The notes: generated by a model not told the origin, from the sequence alone. A stretch of 64,000 bases of DNA from Symbiobacterium terraclitae (GCF_017874315.1 NZ_JAGGLG010000005.1:94869-158868); one strand, 5' to 3'; shown: positions 54,379 to 62,921, counted from the stretch's first letter. Made by a program: numbers and translations.

Positions 54379-54846
54379 TCACAGCACCTTCACCAGCGCC
54401 AGCCGCTCCACCCGGCAGCCGTCCCGCAGGGCGTGGCGCAGCGACGGCGTGTTCTCGGGATGGATGTACCGCCTGATCACCCGCACCCCGCATGCGCGGC
54501 AGTGCGCCTCACCGGCGGCGGTGAGGCGGCTGCTGACCCCCGTTCCCCGGTGGGCGGGCTCCACGTAGATGTCGTAGAACAGCCCCGTCGGCACCCCGGT
54601 GAGCTCGTCAGGCATCAGCGCCACCACCAGGTAGCCAACGGGGCTGCCGCTCGCGCGTGCCACGAGCGCGGCGCTCCCGGGTTGGGAAAGCAGCGCCCGC
54701 AGGTTCTGTTCCACCCGCGCCGCCACCGCGGCCGGGTTCGTCCACGCCCACAGCGCCGGCTCCACGTGGGCGAGGGCGGTCTCCGCGGAGCGCGCCGCCA
54801 GCCAGGCCCACTCCCCCGGAAGCAGCAGCCCCACCTCCACCGCCAC
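54379..54846 (-). CDS. GNAT-family N-acetyltransferase
   Basis: A 155-residue GNAT protein with the acetyl-CoA loop VEPAHRGTGVSSRL (Q/R-x-x-G-x-G/A type), preceding FYDIYVEP strand and following IHPENTPSLRHALRDGC block. It acetylates an amine on an unknown small molecule or protein. GTG at 54846 is nine bases after AGGAGGGG; the ATG at 54873 lies in front of that site. Divergent from the chorismate operon. Confidence 0.82.
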   Translation of the reverse strand: MAVEVGLLLPGEWAWLAARSAETALAHVEPALWAWTNPAAVAARVEQNLRALLSQPGSAALVARASGSPVGYLVVALMPDELTGVPTGLFYDIYVEPAHRGTGVSSRLTAAGEAHCRACGVRVIRRYIHPENTPSLRHALRDGCRVERLALVKVL

Positions 54847-54992
54847 GGCACCATCCCCTCCTCGCACATGCATATGCGCGGGACCGCCGCCGCCGCGCCT
54901 GCATAGAATGGGCGAGCGGCCGACCGGCCCCTCCGGCGGGCACGGGTGCGGCCCCCGACATAGCCGACCGTCGAGGAGGTGGCTCCCGCCCC

Positions 54993-55676
54993 ATGCGCGT
55001 GATCGATCTGTCCCTGGGCTACAGCCACGGCATGCCGGCGTACGGAACCTCCTGGTACAAGGAGGTGGAGATCCGCCCGCTGATGACGCCCGAGACGGAC
55101 CCCACGGGCCACGGGCGGCGCTTCAGCCAGTTCGTGCTGAACCCCCACAACGCCACCCACGTGGACGCGCCCAGCCACTTCGTGCCCGGGGGGAAGGACG
55201 TGAGCGACCTGGACCCCGGCCTCTTCATCGGGCCGGCGCTGGTGCTCGACCTCACCCACCGGGGACTCTACGAGGCCGTGACCGCGGACGACCTCGCGGC
55301 GGCCGCCCGGGGGCTGATGCGGCCCGGCCTCAGGCTCCTGCTGCGCACCGACTACCTGGACCGCCACTGGGGCGACCCAGACTTCTGGCAGAAGCCCCCC
55401 TACCTCGCCCCCAGCGCCGCAGACTGGTGCGTCGAGCAGGGCGCGGTGCTGGTGGGGCTGGACTTCCTCACCGAGGAGCCGGGCGACCGGGCCTTCCCGG
55501 TACACCGCCGGCTGCTGGAGGCCGGCATACCCATCCTCGAGTACCTCTGCAACCTCAAGGCTCTCACCGGACCGATCGTGTGGCTGATGGCCGCGCCCAT
55601 GCAGGTGATCGGCGCCGAGGCGGCACCGGTCCGGGCCCTGGCGATCGAAGGGGGCGGTCCGTATGGCCCGGCCTGA
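54993..55676 (+). CDS. cyclase-family hydrolase (kynurenine formamidase-like)
   Basis: A 227-residue metal-dependent hydrolase of the cyclase/KynB family. The metal motif H-N-A-T-H-V-D-A-P-S-H-F is a variant of HxGTHxDxPxHF with Ala for Gly; the later GLDFLTEEPGDRAFPVHRRLL block matches the family. Members hydrolyse formylkynurenine, isatin or cyclic amides and lactones. ATG at 54993 follows GAGGAGGTGG. First gene of a five-gene operon; overlaps the chorismate enzyme by 14 bases. Confidence 0.85.
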   Translation: MRVIDLSLGYSHGMPAYGTSWYKEVEIRPLMTPETDPTGHGRRFSQFVLNPHNATHVDAPSHFVPGGKDVSDLDPGLFIGPALVLDLTHRGLYEAVTADDLAAAARGLMRPGLRLLLRTDYLDRHWGDPDFWQKPPYLAPSAADWCVEQGAVLVGLDFLTEEPGDRAFPVHRRLLEAGIPILEYLCNLKALTGPIVWLMAAPMQVIGAEAAPVRALAIEGGGPYGPA

Positions 55677-57105
55677 GGACGTCCGCCGCCTGCCCCTGCC
55701 CCCCTGGACGCCGGCTGACCTGGCCGGGACGCTGGGTGTCGGCCCCGTGGCGCTCCTGGACGGGCTGACGTGGCAGGGCCGCAGGGTCACCCTGGTGGCG
55801 TGGGCGCCGGCCGCCCGGGCCGGGAGCATCGCCGAGGCGTGCAGGGCAGCGGAGCGGGTCGGACTGCCCGAGGACGCCCCGCCGCTCCTGGCCGCGGCGG
55901 TGGGCCGGCTGGACTGGGACGGGCAGGGACGATTCTGGATCCCGGGCAGTGCGGCGCTCTTCGACAGGGAGGGGGGCGAGCTCTGGGTGCGGGGGGCCCT
56001 GCCCGCCGTCACCGTGACCGCCCGCTCAGCTGCGCTCACGCCCGAGACCGGCCGCCCGTCTGGTCCCCCACCTGGCGCGCCCGTCTCCGCTGTGACCCCA
56101 CCCAGCACGGACGTCTCCGCTGCGCCCCCAGAAGGAGTGGGCCTCTCCGCTGCACTCCCGCCTGCCGCGGGCCTCTCCCATGCGGCCTCCAGCCCCACCG
56201 CCACAGGTGCCGCGCCGGCAGCCCCGCCCGCCACAGATCCTGCGACAGGCCCGGTCCGGGCGGTCCCCCTCTGGCCGTACAGGGACTACGCTGCCGCCGT
56301 GCGCGAGGCCCTCGCCGCGATGGGCGCCGGCAGCGTGACCAAGGTGATCCTGTCGGTCCCCTTCGCCGCCCCGTGCTCCCTGTCTCCGCTGTCGGTCTAC
56401 CGGCGGCTGACGGCCGGCGCCTCGGCCGGGCTGGCCTTCCTCATCCACGGCGGCCCGGGCGCGGAGGCGCTGGTGGGCCTCTCGCCGGAGCCGCTGGTGA
56501 TCCTGGAGGGCCGCCGGGCCCGCATGCACCTGCTGGCCGGCACCCGGACCCCCGACCGCGCGGCGGAGCTCGCCGCCAGCCCCAAGGATCGGGAGGAGCA
56601 CAGGGTGGCCGTGGAGCAGGCGCGCCGCGACCTGCTGGCGGTCTGCATCCCCGGCAGCGTCACCGTCGACGCCTTCATGGAGCTGGAGCGGCACCCGGGC
56701 CTGGTGCACCTGGCCTCCCGCCTCTCCGGCACGCTCAGGCCCGGCGCGACGCCGGCCGACCTGGTCGCGGCCTGCTTCCCCGCCGGGACCGTGGGCGGCA
56801 TCCCCAGGGCGGAGGCGCGGGCGCTCATCGACCGGCTGGAGCCGGTCCCCCGGGGCTGGTACGCCGGGGCCGTCGGCGCGGTGCTGCCCGGGGGCGACCT
56901 GCAGCTCTGGCTGACCATCCGCAGCATGGCCCTGCACGGCGGCACGGCCCTGGTGCGCACCGGCGCCGGGCTGGTGCCGGGAAGCGACCCGGCGGCGGAG
57001 TGGCAGGAGTGCATGGCCAAGGCGCAGCGGGCCCTGGCCGCGGCCGGCGCCGCGCTCCCCCCGCCCGAGGAGGTGATGCGGCATGATGACGCCGTCCGCG
57101 CTTGA
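55663..57105 (+). CDS. chorismate-binding enzyme, isochorismate/salicylate-synthase-like
   Basis: A 480-residue member of the chorismate-utilising (MST) family. The catalytic part is residues 200-465: GSVTKVIL with K227 at the position where isochorismate and salicylate synthases have the water-activating lysine (TrpE and PabB have Gln), LLAGTRTPD, SPKDREEH, HLASRLSGTL, FPAGTVGGIPR and RGWYAGAVG. The N-terminal 115 residues are degenerate, and a Pro/Ala linker (about 115-198) contains four 10-residue repeats. It likely converts chorismate to isochorismate, salicylate or a related acid. Overlaps its neighbours at both ends. Confidence 0.82.
   Translation: MARPEDVRRLPLPPWTPADLAGTLGVGPVALLDGLTWQGRRVTLVAWAPAARAGSIAEACRAAERVGLPEDAPPLLAAAVGRLDWDGQGRFWIPGSAALFDREGGELWVRGALPAVTVTARSAALTPETGRPSGPPPGAPVSAVTPPSTDVSAAPPEGVGLSAALPPAAGLSHAASSPTATGAAPAAPPATDPATGPVRAVPLWPYRDYAAAVREALAAMGAGSVTKVILSVPFAAPCSLSPLSVYRRLTAGASAGLAFLIHGGPGAEALVGLSPEPLVILEGRRARMHLLAGTRTPDRAAELAASPKDREEHRVAVEQARRDLLAVCIPGSVTVDAFMELERHPGLVHLASRLSGTLRPGATPADLVAACFPAGTVGGIPRAEARALIDRLEPVPRGWYAGAVGAVLPGGDLQLWLTIRSMALHGGTALVRTGAGLVPGSDPAAEWQECMAKAQRALAAAGAALPPPEEVMRHDDAVRA
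56083..56202 (+). repeat. four 30-base repeats encoding a 10-residue linker unit
   Basis: Successive units VSAVTPPSTD, VSAAPPEGVG, LSAALPPAAG and LSHAASSPTA (residues 141-180) share the core TCTCC-GCTG at the DNA level. They lengthen a flexible linker in the chorismate enzyme. Confidence 0.7.
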
Positions 57106-58141
57106 CGCGCACGTCCGCGCGATCGTCCGCTGGCACTTCGACCCCGCCACCGGCTGCCCGTACTGGCTTCGCAAGGCGACCGAGCTCGGCTTCGACCCCC
57201 TGGCCGAGGTGCAGGGGCTGGAGGACCTCGCCCGCTTCCCCGCCGTGGCGGCGGAGTGGCGGCGCATCCCGGCCTGGGAGCTGATCCCCCGGGGCTGCCG
57301 GGAGCCCTTCGACGTGTGGGAGACCGGCGGCACCACGGGACCGCCCACCCGCATCGTCGACGCGACGGAGCGCACCCGCGGCATCCGGCGGGTCGACCGC
57401 ATGCTGGACGACCACGGCTTCCCCCGGGGCGACGGCCGGAAGGGCTGGCTCCACCTGGGGCCCACGGGTCCGCACCTGGTCGGCACCAACGTGGCCCGGC
57501 TGGCCCGGCTGCGGAACTTCCTCTACTTCACGGTCGACCTGGACCCCCGCTGGGTGAAGCGGCTCTACCGCGAGGGCCGGCCGGACGAGGCACGCCGCTA
57601 CACGGCCCACCTGGTGGACCAGGCGCTGGCCGTGCTGGAGGGCCAGCCGGTGGAGGTGCTCTCCACCACGCCCCCCCTCCTCCAGGCGCTGTGCGAGCGC
57701 CCCGAAACCTACGCCCTGCTGGCTGCGCAGGTGAAGGGCATCATCTGGTTCGGCACCTCGCTCTCCTCCGAGGGGCTGCGGCTGCTGGAGGAGGAGCTGC
57801 TGCCCGACGCCCGCCTGGTGGGCTGGTACGGCAACACCCTGATGGGCATCGCCTGCCAGCGGCCGCGCCGGGAGGGCGACGCCCACCGCTGCGTCTTCGC
57901 CCCGCCGGGCCCGGACGCGGTGGTGCGGGTGGTCGACCCCCGGGATCCCGCCCGGCGGGTGGCGCCGGGCGAGGCCGGGCAGGTGCGCATCTCCCTGCTC
58001 ACGCGCGAGCTCTTCCTGCCGTGGCACCTGGAGCGCGACCGGGCCGTGCGGGTGGACTGGGAGGGCGGCGCCCTCTGGGATCACGTGGCCGAGGTCGCCC
58101 CGCTGGACGGGGGCGGCGCCAGGGTCGAGGGGGTGTACTGA
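57083..58141 (+). CDS. acyl-adenylating ligase, PaaK/LuxE/EhpF-like
   Basis: A 352-residue ANL-related protein. The phosphate loop is WETGGTTGPPTR (about residues 77-88); FGTSLSSEG and WYGNTLMG resemble the adenine-binding region, and GQVRISLLTRE the hinge area. Short length without the full C-terminal lid is as in LuxE acyl-protein synthetases and EhpF. It likely activates a carboxylic acid as acyl-AMP. The ATG at 57083 has GGAGGTG upstream; overlaps the previous gene by 23 bases and is one base from the next. Confidence 0.8.
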   Translation: MMTPSALDAHVRAIVRWHFDPATGCPYWLRKATELGFDPLAEVQGLEDLARFPAVAAEWRRIPAWELIPRGCREPFDVWETGGTTGPPTRIVDATERTRGIRRVDRMLDDHGFPRGDGRKGWLHLGPTGPHLVGTNVARLARLRNFLYFTVDLDPRWVKRLYREGRPDEARRYTAHLVDQALAVLEGQPVEVLSTTPPLLQALCERPETYALLAAQVKGIIWFGTSLSSEGLRLLEEELLPDARLVGWYGNTLMGIACQRPRREGDAHRCVFAPPGPDAVVRVVDPRDPARRVAPGEAGQVRISLLTRELFLPWHLERDRAVRVDWEGGALWDHVAEVAPLDGGGARVEGVY

Positions 58142-58142
58142 G

Positions 58143-59501
58143 GTGTACGAGATTCCCCTCTGGCGGGCCGGGCGCGAGCGCGCCAGCCTGGATGCCCGCC
58201 TGCTCCGGGACTACCGGGGCGCGCCGCTGGCGCGGGTGGCGTCCGCCCCGTCGCTGATGGTCCACCGGGCGGTGGCGGAGCTGCGGGCGGCGGCGGAGCC
58301 GGGAAGGGACCTCACCGCCCTCTGGGACGCCATCGCCGCGGCAGGCCGGCTGCTGGCCACCGCCGGGCTGGGCGGCTGCTCGCCCGACGAGCACGCCCGC
58401 CTGGTCACCCTGGCCACCGGTGCGCCCATCGCAGACAGCCGGCAGGCTCTCACCGAACTGGCCAGCGGCATGGTCCACGTGCGGGACGCCCTGCGCTGGC
58501 AGTCGCCGGGGGGCGGGCTGGACCCCTTCCTCACCCACCGGCTGGAGCCGGCCCCGGGCAAGTCCTGCGGCTGGGTGCCGGCCGGGCAGGTGCTTGGCTT
58601 CGTCGCCCCCTCCAACCACCCGGCGGTCCACCTGACGTGGGTGCTGGCCCTGGCGATGGGCTGGTCCGTGGCCCTCCGCCCCGGCGCCGACGACCCGTTC
58701 ACCCCCTGGCGGGTGCTGCTGGCGCTCAGGGAGGCGGGCTTCCCGGCGGAGCGGGTCGCCCTCCTGCCCGGCGGGCACGACCTGGTGCCCGCGCTCGTGG
58801 AGCACTGCGACCGGACGGTCGCCTACGGCGGCCCCGCCCTGGCAGCCCTGCTGGGCCGCGACCCCAGGGTGCTCTTCAACGGTCCGGGCCGGTCCAAGGT
58901 GCTGGTGGACGCCGGCGCCGTGCGGGCGCCGACGGGGAATGGGATGGTCTCATTCCTCGTGGACTGCATCCTCCACGACGGCGGGCGCAAGTGCACCTGC
59001 GCCAGCGCCCTGCTGCTGCGGGGCGAGGCCCCCGGGCTCCTGGAGGCGGTCGCCGACCGGCTGGACCGGCTGCCGCTCCTGGACCCGCTGGACCCGGAGG
59101 CACGGGTGCCCGCCTGGAAGGATCCGGCGGCCGCCCAGCAGACCCCGGCGGAGACGGTGGAGGTCGACGGCCTCACCTTCGTGCGCCCCGCGCTGCTGCT
59201 GGGCGTCGACCCCGCGGACCCCCGCTTCGGCGTCGAGCTGCCCGCCCCGTGGGCGACGGCGGCCCAGCTGCCCGCCGGCGCCGACCCGCTGCCGCTCCTG
59301 CGGGGCTCGCTGGCGGTGACGCTGCTCACCCGCGACCGGGCACTGGCGGGGCGCTGCCTGACGGAGACCACGATCCAGAAGCTCTTCGTCGGCCCGATCC
59401 CGCCCTGGCACACCGAGCCCGGGGCGCCCCACAAGGGCCGCCTGGCCGACTTCCTCTTCACGGCGAAGGCATACCGGGAGGCGGAGATTCCATGGAACTG
59501 A
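58143..59501 (+). CDS. acyl reductase of the aldehyde-dehydrogenase fold, LuxC/EhpG-like
   Basis: A 452-residue ALDH-superfamily protein. The Rossmann region is GQVLGFVAPSNHPAVH, with RPGADDPFTPWR following; the catalytic cysteine is C284 (or C286) in GGRKCTCAS. The family pattern is closer to LuxC and acyl-CoA reductases than to ordinary aldehyde oxidisers. With the upstream ligase it should reduce an activated acid to an aldehyde with NAD(P)H. The end overlaps the SDR start by 10 bases. Confidence 0.8.
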   Translation: MYEIPLWRAGRERASLDARLLRDYRGAPLARVASAPSLMVHRAVAELRAAAEPGRDLTALWDAIAAAGRLLATAGLGGCSPDEHARLVTLATGAPIADSRQALTELASGMVHVRDALRWQSPGGGLDPFLTHRLEPAPGKSCGWVPAGQVLGFVAPSNHPAVHLTWVLALAMGWSVALRPGADDPFTPWRVLLALREAGFPAERVALLPGGHDLVPALVEHCDRTVAYGGPALAALLGRDPRVLFNGPGRSKVLVDAGAVRAPTGNGMVSFLVDCILHDGGRKCTCASALLLRGEAPGLLEAVADRLDRLPLLDPLDPEARVPAWKDPAAAQQTPAETVEVDGLTFVRPALLLGVDPADPRFGVELPAPWATAAQLPAGADPLPLLRGSLAVTLLTRDRALAGRCLTETTIQKLFVGPIPPWHTEPGAPHKGRLADFLFTAKAYREAEIPWN

Positions 59502-60238
59502 ACGGCAAGCGGGCCCTGGTGACCGGGGCCTCCAAGGGGCTGGGGGCCGCGGTGGCCCGGCGGCTGGCGGAGGCCGGGGCCGACGTGGCCGTCCACTACC
59601 ACCGGGACCTGCCCGGCGCCGCGCAGACCGCAGAGGCGGTGCGCGCCGCCGGCCGGCGGGCGCTGCTGCTCGCCGCCGACCTCTCCCGCCCGAAGGAGGC
59701 GGAGGAGCTGGTGGCGCACGTGGCCGACGCCTGGAGCGGGCTGGACCTGCTGGTCAACAACGCCGGGGTGGCGCCGGTGCGCCCCTGGGAGCAGATCGAG
59801 GCGGCGGAGTGGACGGAGGTCCTGGCGACCAACCTGAGCGGGCCCTTCCACGTGATGCGGGCGGCCCTGCCGCTGCTCAGGGCCGGCCGGGAGCCCGCGG
59901 TCGTCAACGTGGGCTCGGTGGTCAGCTTCAACGGCGGCGCGTTCGGCCCCGCCTACGCCGCGGCGAAGGCAGGACTGGTGGGGCTCACCCGGTCGGCCGC
60001 CCGGGAGTGGGGGCCCCTGGGCATCCGGGTGAACTGCGTGGCGCCGGGTCCCATTGAGTCGCCGCTGGCCCGGGCCCTGCCGGCGCCGGCGCTGGAGGCG
60101 ATGAAGGCACAGACCCCGCTCCGGCGTCTCGGCACCTTCGCGGAGGTGGCCGAGGTGGTCTGCTGGCTGCTCTCCCCCGCCGCGGCCTACGTCACGGGCC
60201 AGACGGTGGTCGTGGACGGCGGCCGGGTGATGAACTAG
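59492..60238 (+). CDS. short-chain dehydrogenase/reductase, FabG-like
   Basis: A 248-residue classical SDR: TGASKGLG cofactor loop, NNAG, catalytic Y-A-A-A-K and the C-terminal GQTVVVDGG. HYHRD after the second strand (no acidic residue) suggests NADP(H). The ATG lies in the last codons of the reductase gene. In this pathway it could reduce the aldehyde or ketone product or oxidise a dihydrodiol. Last gene of the operon before a strong terminator. Confidence 0.9.
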   Translation: MELNGKRALVTGASKGLGAAVARRLAEAGADVAVHYHRDLPGAAQTAEAVRAAGRRALLLAADLSRPKEAEELVAHVADAWSGLDLLVNNAGVAPVRPWEQIEAAEWTEVLATNLSGPFHVMRAALPLLRAGREPAVVNVGSVVSFNGGAFGPAYAAAKAGLVGLTRSAAREWGPLGIRVNCVAPGPIESPLARALPAPALEAMKAQTPLRRLGTFAEVAEVVCWLLSPAAAYVTGQTVVVDGGRVMN

Positions 60239-60239
60239 G

Positions 60240-60286
60240 CGAGCGGGTTTCCGGGATGCCTGTCGGTCGTCCCGGAAACCCGCTCG
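60240..60286 (+). terminator. terminator of the chorismate operon
   Basis: CGAGCGGGTTTCCGGGA pairs over 17 bases with TCCCGGAAACCCGCTCG around a 13-base loop. Confidence 0.75.
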
Positions 60287-60393
60287 TTGACTTGACCGCG
60301 TGGACGCCGCCCTTCGGAGTCCTGGCGGAAGCGGAGCCCGAGAAGGCGGCGTCGTGTTGAACCCGGCGTCGCCTCAAGACGGAATGTTCACGC

Positions 60394-60423
60394 TTTACAA
60401 CCGGGGGTATTAAGGCGCATAAT
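60394..60423 (+). promoter_or_regulatory. promoter of the MFS gene
   Basis: TTTACA (60394-60399) and CATAAT (60418-60423) are 18 bases apart, 87 bases before the MFS start. Confidence 0.6.
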
Positions 60424-60434
60424 ACAGGTGGTTG

Positions 60435-60452
60435 GTGCACAATATTGTGCAC
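60435..60452. promoter_or_regulatory. palindromic operator in front of the MFS gene
   Basis: GTGCACAATATTGTGCAC is a perfect 18-base palindrome starting 12 bases after the -10 box, so a bound repressor would cover the transcription start. No matching regulator is identified. Confidence 0.65.
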
Positions 60453-60509
60453 GACTTCGTGGTGATCGGCGGGCGGACAAGCCATGCCGCGGGGATGTGA
60501 GGCGACATC

Positions 60510-61721
60510 GTGAACGAATCGACAGCGTCTCCCAACTACCGGCAGTCGGTGGGTGTGATGTCTGCTGCACAACTGGTTACGGGCCTCGGCGACCAGATCT
60601 ACTCGGTCGCACTGCCGTGGCTGGTGTTCAACCTCGCGGAGTCGGCCTTTCAGGTCGGCGTCTTCCGCGCCATCGAGAGCTCCGCTACCGCAGTTACGGG
60701 GATCGCAGCAGGCGTGCTGGCGGACCGGCTGGGACCGCGGCGTACGCTCGCCCTGGTAGCCCTGTTGGGACCGCTGGTCCTCCTCCTGGTACCGACCGCG
60801 CAGTTCGGTCGGCGGCTCAGCTTTCCGTTGTTATGCCTTGTCGGTTTCCTTTCCCTGTCGCTCCACCGGCTCAAGTGGACCTCCTGGTACTCGTCCATTC
60901 CCCGGGTCGTTCCGAAAGCCCATCTGTCGCAGGCCAACGCAGCCCTGCAGCTCAGCCATGCCGCCGAAGCTGCAGTCGGGCCGGCGCTGGCGGGCCTCCT
61001 GATCAACGGGTTAGGCGCGATCCGATCACTGTTCGTTGACATGCTTTCATTCGGTGCGCTGTGGATCGCGCTGCCTTTCGTCCCCGCGCGACCGGCCGAG
61101 GCGCCGAGGGGCGGGGCCGTCTGGTCCGAGACCCGCGAAGGACTGCGGTTCCTGGTAGGGAACCGCACCATCTGGGCGTTTACTCTGTTTGTGGGCGCAC
61201 TCAACGTCATATTGGGGAGCGTCATCATCGTTACACTCCTGAAGCTCAGGACGGAGTTCCACGCCAGTGCGGGCAGAACCGGGCTGGTACTCATCGGAGC
61301 CGGCGCAGGGGCTGTCTTCGGAAGCATCCTCTCGCCCGTGCTCGTGCGCCGGCTGCAGATGCGTGTCGTCGACATCATAGGCGTGGCTGCGCTCGCTCTG
61401 GCGGCCATGGGGATGGCCCGGTCAGACGCTGCGCTGTCCCTGAGCCTCGCTCTGGTCACGTTCAGCGTGACCGTCGGCAACATCGGCTACCACACGGTCA
61501 GGCAGACGCTGACGCCCGACCACCTCCAGGGACGGGTCACGGGGACGAGCGTCGCCCTCCATCGCTCGCTGGTGCCGCTGGGTGCCGCCCTTCTCGGATT
61601 CCTGACGGAGTGGAAGGGGGCATCATCCACCCTGATCTTCATGGGTTCCTGGGTTCTGATCGCCCTCGCGGTTTTCCGGCTGTATCTGCGCGGCAGGGCG
61701 CAGGTGGAACTCAAGCTCTAG
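60510..61721 (+). CDS. MFS transporter
   Basis: A 403-residue major facilitator with about 12 membrane helices and the motif-A-like loop GVLADRLGPRRTL between helices 2 and 3; a second, weaker copy after helix 8. It resembles the enterobactin-exporter/multidrug branch (EntS-like MFS_3). The GTG start has GAGGCG upstream. It has its own promoter and operator downstream of the chorismate operon, and may export its product; that link is inferred from position only. Confidence 0.88.
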   Translation: MNESTASPNYRQSVGVMSAAQLVTGLGDQIYSVALPWLVFNLAESAFQVGVFRAIESSATAVTGIAAGVLADRLGPRRTLALVALLGPLVLLLVPTAQFGRRLSFPLLCLVGFLSLSLHRLKWTSWYSSIPRVVPKAHLSQANAALQLSHAAEAAVGPALAGLLINGLGAIRSLFVDMLSFGALWIALPFVPARPAEAPRGGAVWSETREGLRFLVGNRTIWAFTLFVGALNVILGSVIIVTLLKLRTEFHASAGRTGLVLIGAGAGAVFGSILSPVLVRRLQMRVVDIIGVAALALAAMGMARSDAALSLSLALVTFSVTVGNIGYHTVRQTLTPDHLQGRVTGTSVALHRSLVPLGAALLGFLTEWKGASSTLIFMGSWVLIALAVFRLYLRGRAQVELKL

Positions 61722-61737
61722 GAACGGCCCCGTGTTC

Positions 61738-62880
61738 CTAGGTGGCCGGCTCCACGGGCTGCCGCAGGATGGTCTTCAGCTTCTCCGGCGCGGTCCGCCG
61801 GAAGTCGGACAGGTAGACCTCGTGGTGGCGGCCCCGGAGCCGGTACCCCTTCTCGGCGATGAAGGCATGCAGCCGCGCGATCACAGGGCCCTCCTCCGAG
61901 AACGGCCCCACGTGGAGCACCTGGGCCGCGGTGCCCTCAGCGAACCGCTCGAAGCGCACATCGCGGATTCGGGGGTTCTTCTTCTTCTCCGCCGCCTGGG
62001 CGCGGGCGACGGAGACCTTCTCTTCGGTCAGCCCGTCCGGCATGCGGATGAGCAGCTGCCACTGCCACTGCTCCCGGGGCGTCCGGGCGAACTCCTCCGG
62101 CCGGTCGACCCACCATAGGCCCTCGAGGGGCGGCACCTTGAAGTCTCTCCCCTCTCCCTTCAGCTGGAACTTCAGGGTGTAGGCCAGGCCGTAGAGCGCT
62201 TCGACGGCCTGCTGGAACGCAGGGCCCTCCGGCGCGCCGGAACCGGTCAGGGTGAGGCACCAAGTCTCCGGGACTTCGACGATCTCGGGCTCCCTCCTGG
62301 CGCTGTAGAGCACCTTCTCGGGGCTGACGGGCTGGGCCATGGCGGGGTCCTCCTCCCGGGCATACTGGGATTCGAATGCGGCGAGCCACTCCAGTTCGGC
62401 GGCGATGAGCGCGAGCGAGCGGTCGAACATGGCGGTCACGAAGAAGGGGGCGCCCGGGCCGGCCCCGGACCGGCGGGCCTCCAGGTCCCGCCGCTTCCCC
62501 TCCAGCGCCGCCCGGTAGCGGGCGAGCGCCTCCCGGACCTCGTCCGGCGAGAGCACGGGCAGGTTGGCCAGGCCCAGCAGGAACGGGGAGTTCCCCGACT
62601 GCGGCACCGACAGCGCCGCCAGCGTGGCGGCCCGGAGGGCGGCGTGCCCCGCCGCCGTGGCCCGGTAGGTGACCCTGGCCGGCCCCCGGCTGCCCGTGTC
62701 GGCACCGGTCCGCTTCACGAGCCCGCGCGCCTCCAACTTCTTCAGCACGTAGTAGATCGAGGAGAAACCGACCTCGGTCCACTCCCGCATGCCGCGCTCC
62801 TCGATGACGGCCTCGATCTCGTAGCCGTGGCGCGGCTGCTCGGCCACGAGGGAGAGAATCGCAACCTCAGCATTGGTCAC
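61738..62880 (-). CDS. PadR-family regulator fused to a GyrI-like ligand-binding domain
   Basis: A 380-residue protein. Residues 1-85 are a PadR winged helix (VAILSLVAEQPRHGYEIEAV, FSSIYYVLKKLEARGLV), then a helical dimerisation arm to about 175. After about 180 comes a GyrI-like domain of 200 residues: ARREPEIVEVPETWCLTL, QQAVEALYGLAYTLKF, LLIRMPDG and the final EVYLSDFRRTAPEKLKTILRQ. In other Firmicutes this domain is usually a separate protein. The joint contains GGAGGAGG and an in-frame ATG (62340) at good spacing, so the ligand domain may also be made alone. GTG start at 62880, inside a strong palindromic promoter. Confidence 0.87.
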   Translation of the reverse strand: MTNAEVAILSLVAEQPRHGYEIEAVIEERGMREWTEVGFSSIYYVLKKLEARGLVKRTGADTGSRGPARVTYRATAAGHAALRAATLAALSVPQSGNSPFLLGLANLPVLSPDEVREALARYRAALEGKRRDLEARRSGAGPGAPFFVTAMFDRSLALIAAELEWLAAFESQYAREEDPAMAQPVSPEKVLYSARREPEIVEVPETWCLTLTGSGAPEGPAFQQAVEALYGLAYTLKFQLKGEGRDFKVPPLEGLWWVDRPEEFARTPREQWQWQLLIRMPDGLTEEKVSVARAQAAEKKKNPRIRDVRFERFAEGTAAQVLHVGPFSEEGPVIARLHAFIAEKGYRLRGRHHEVYLSDFRRTAPEKLKTILRQPVEPAT

Positions 62881-62881
62881 G

Positions 62882-62921
62882 GGCGCCACCTCTATTCTAG
62901 TGCTAGAATAGAGGTGGCGCC
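62882..62921. promoter_or_regulatory. 40-base near-perfect palindrome, PadR operator
   Basis: Two 19-base arms ending CTATTCTAG and CTAGAATAG, separated by two bases, cover the -10 box and ribosome site of the padR-gyrI gene. Autorepression is the likely function. Confidence 0.8.
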
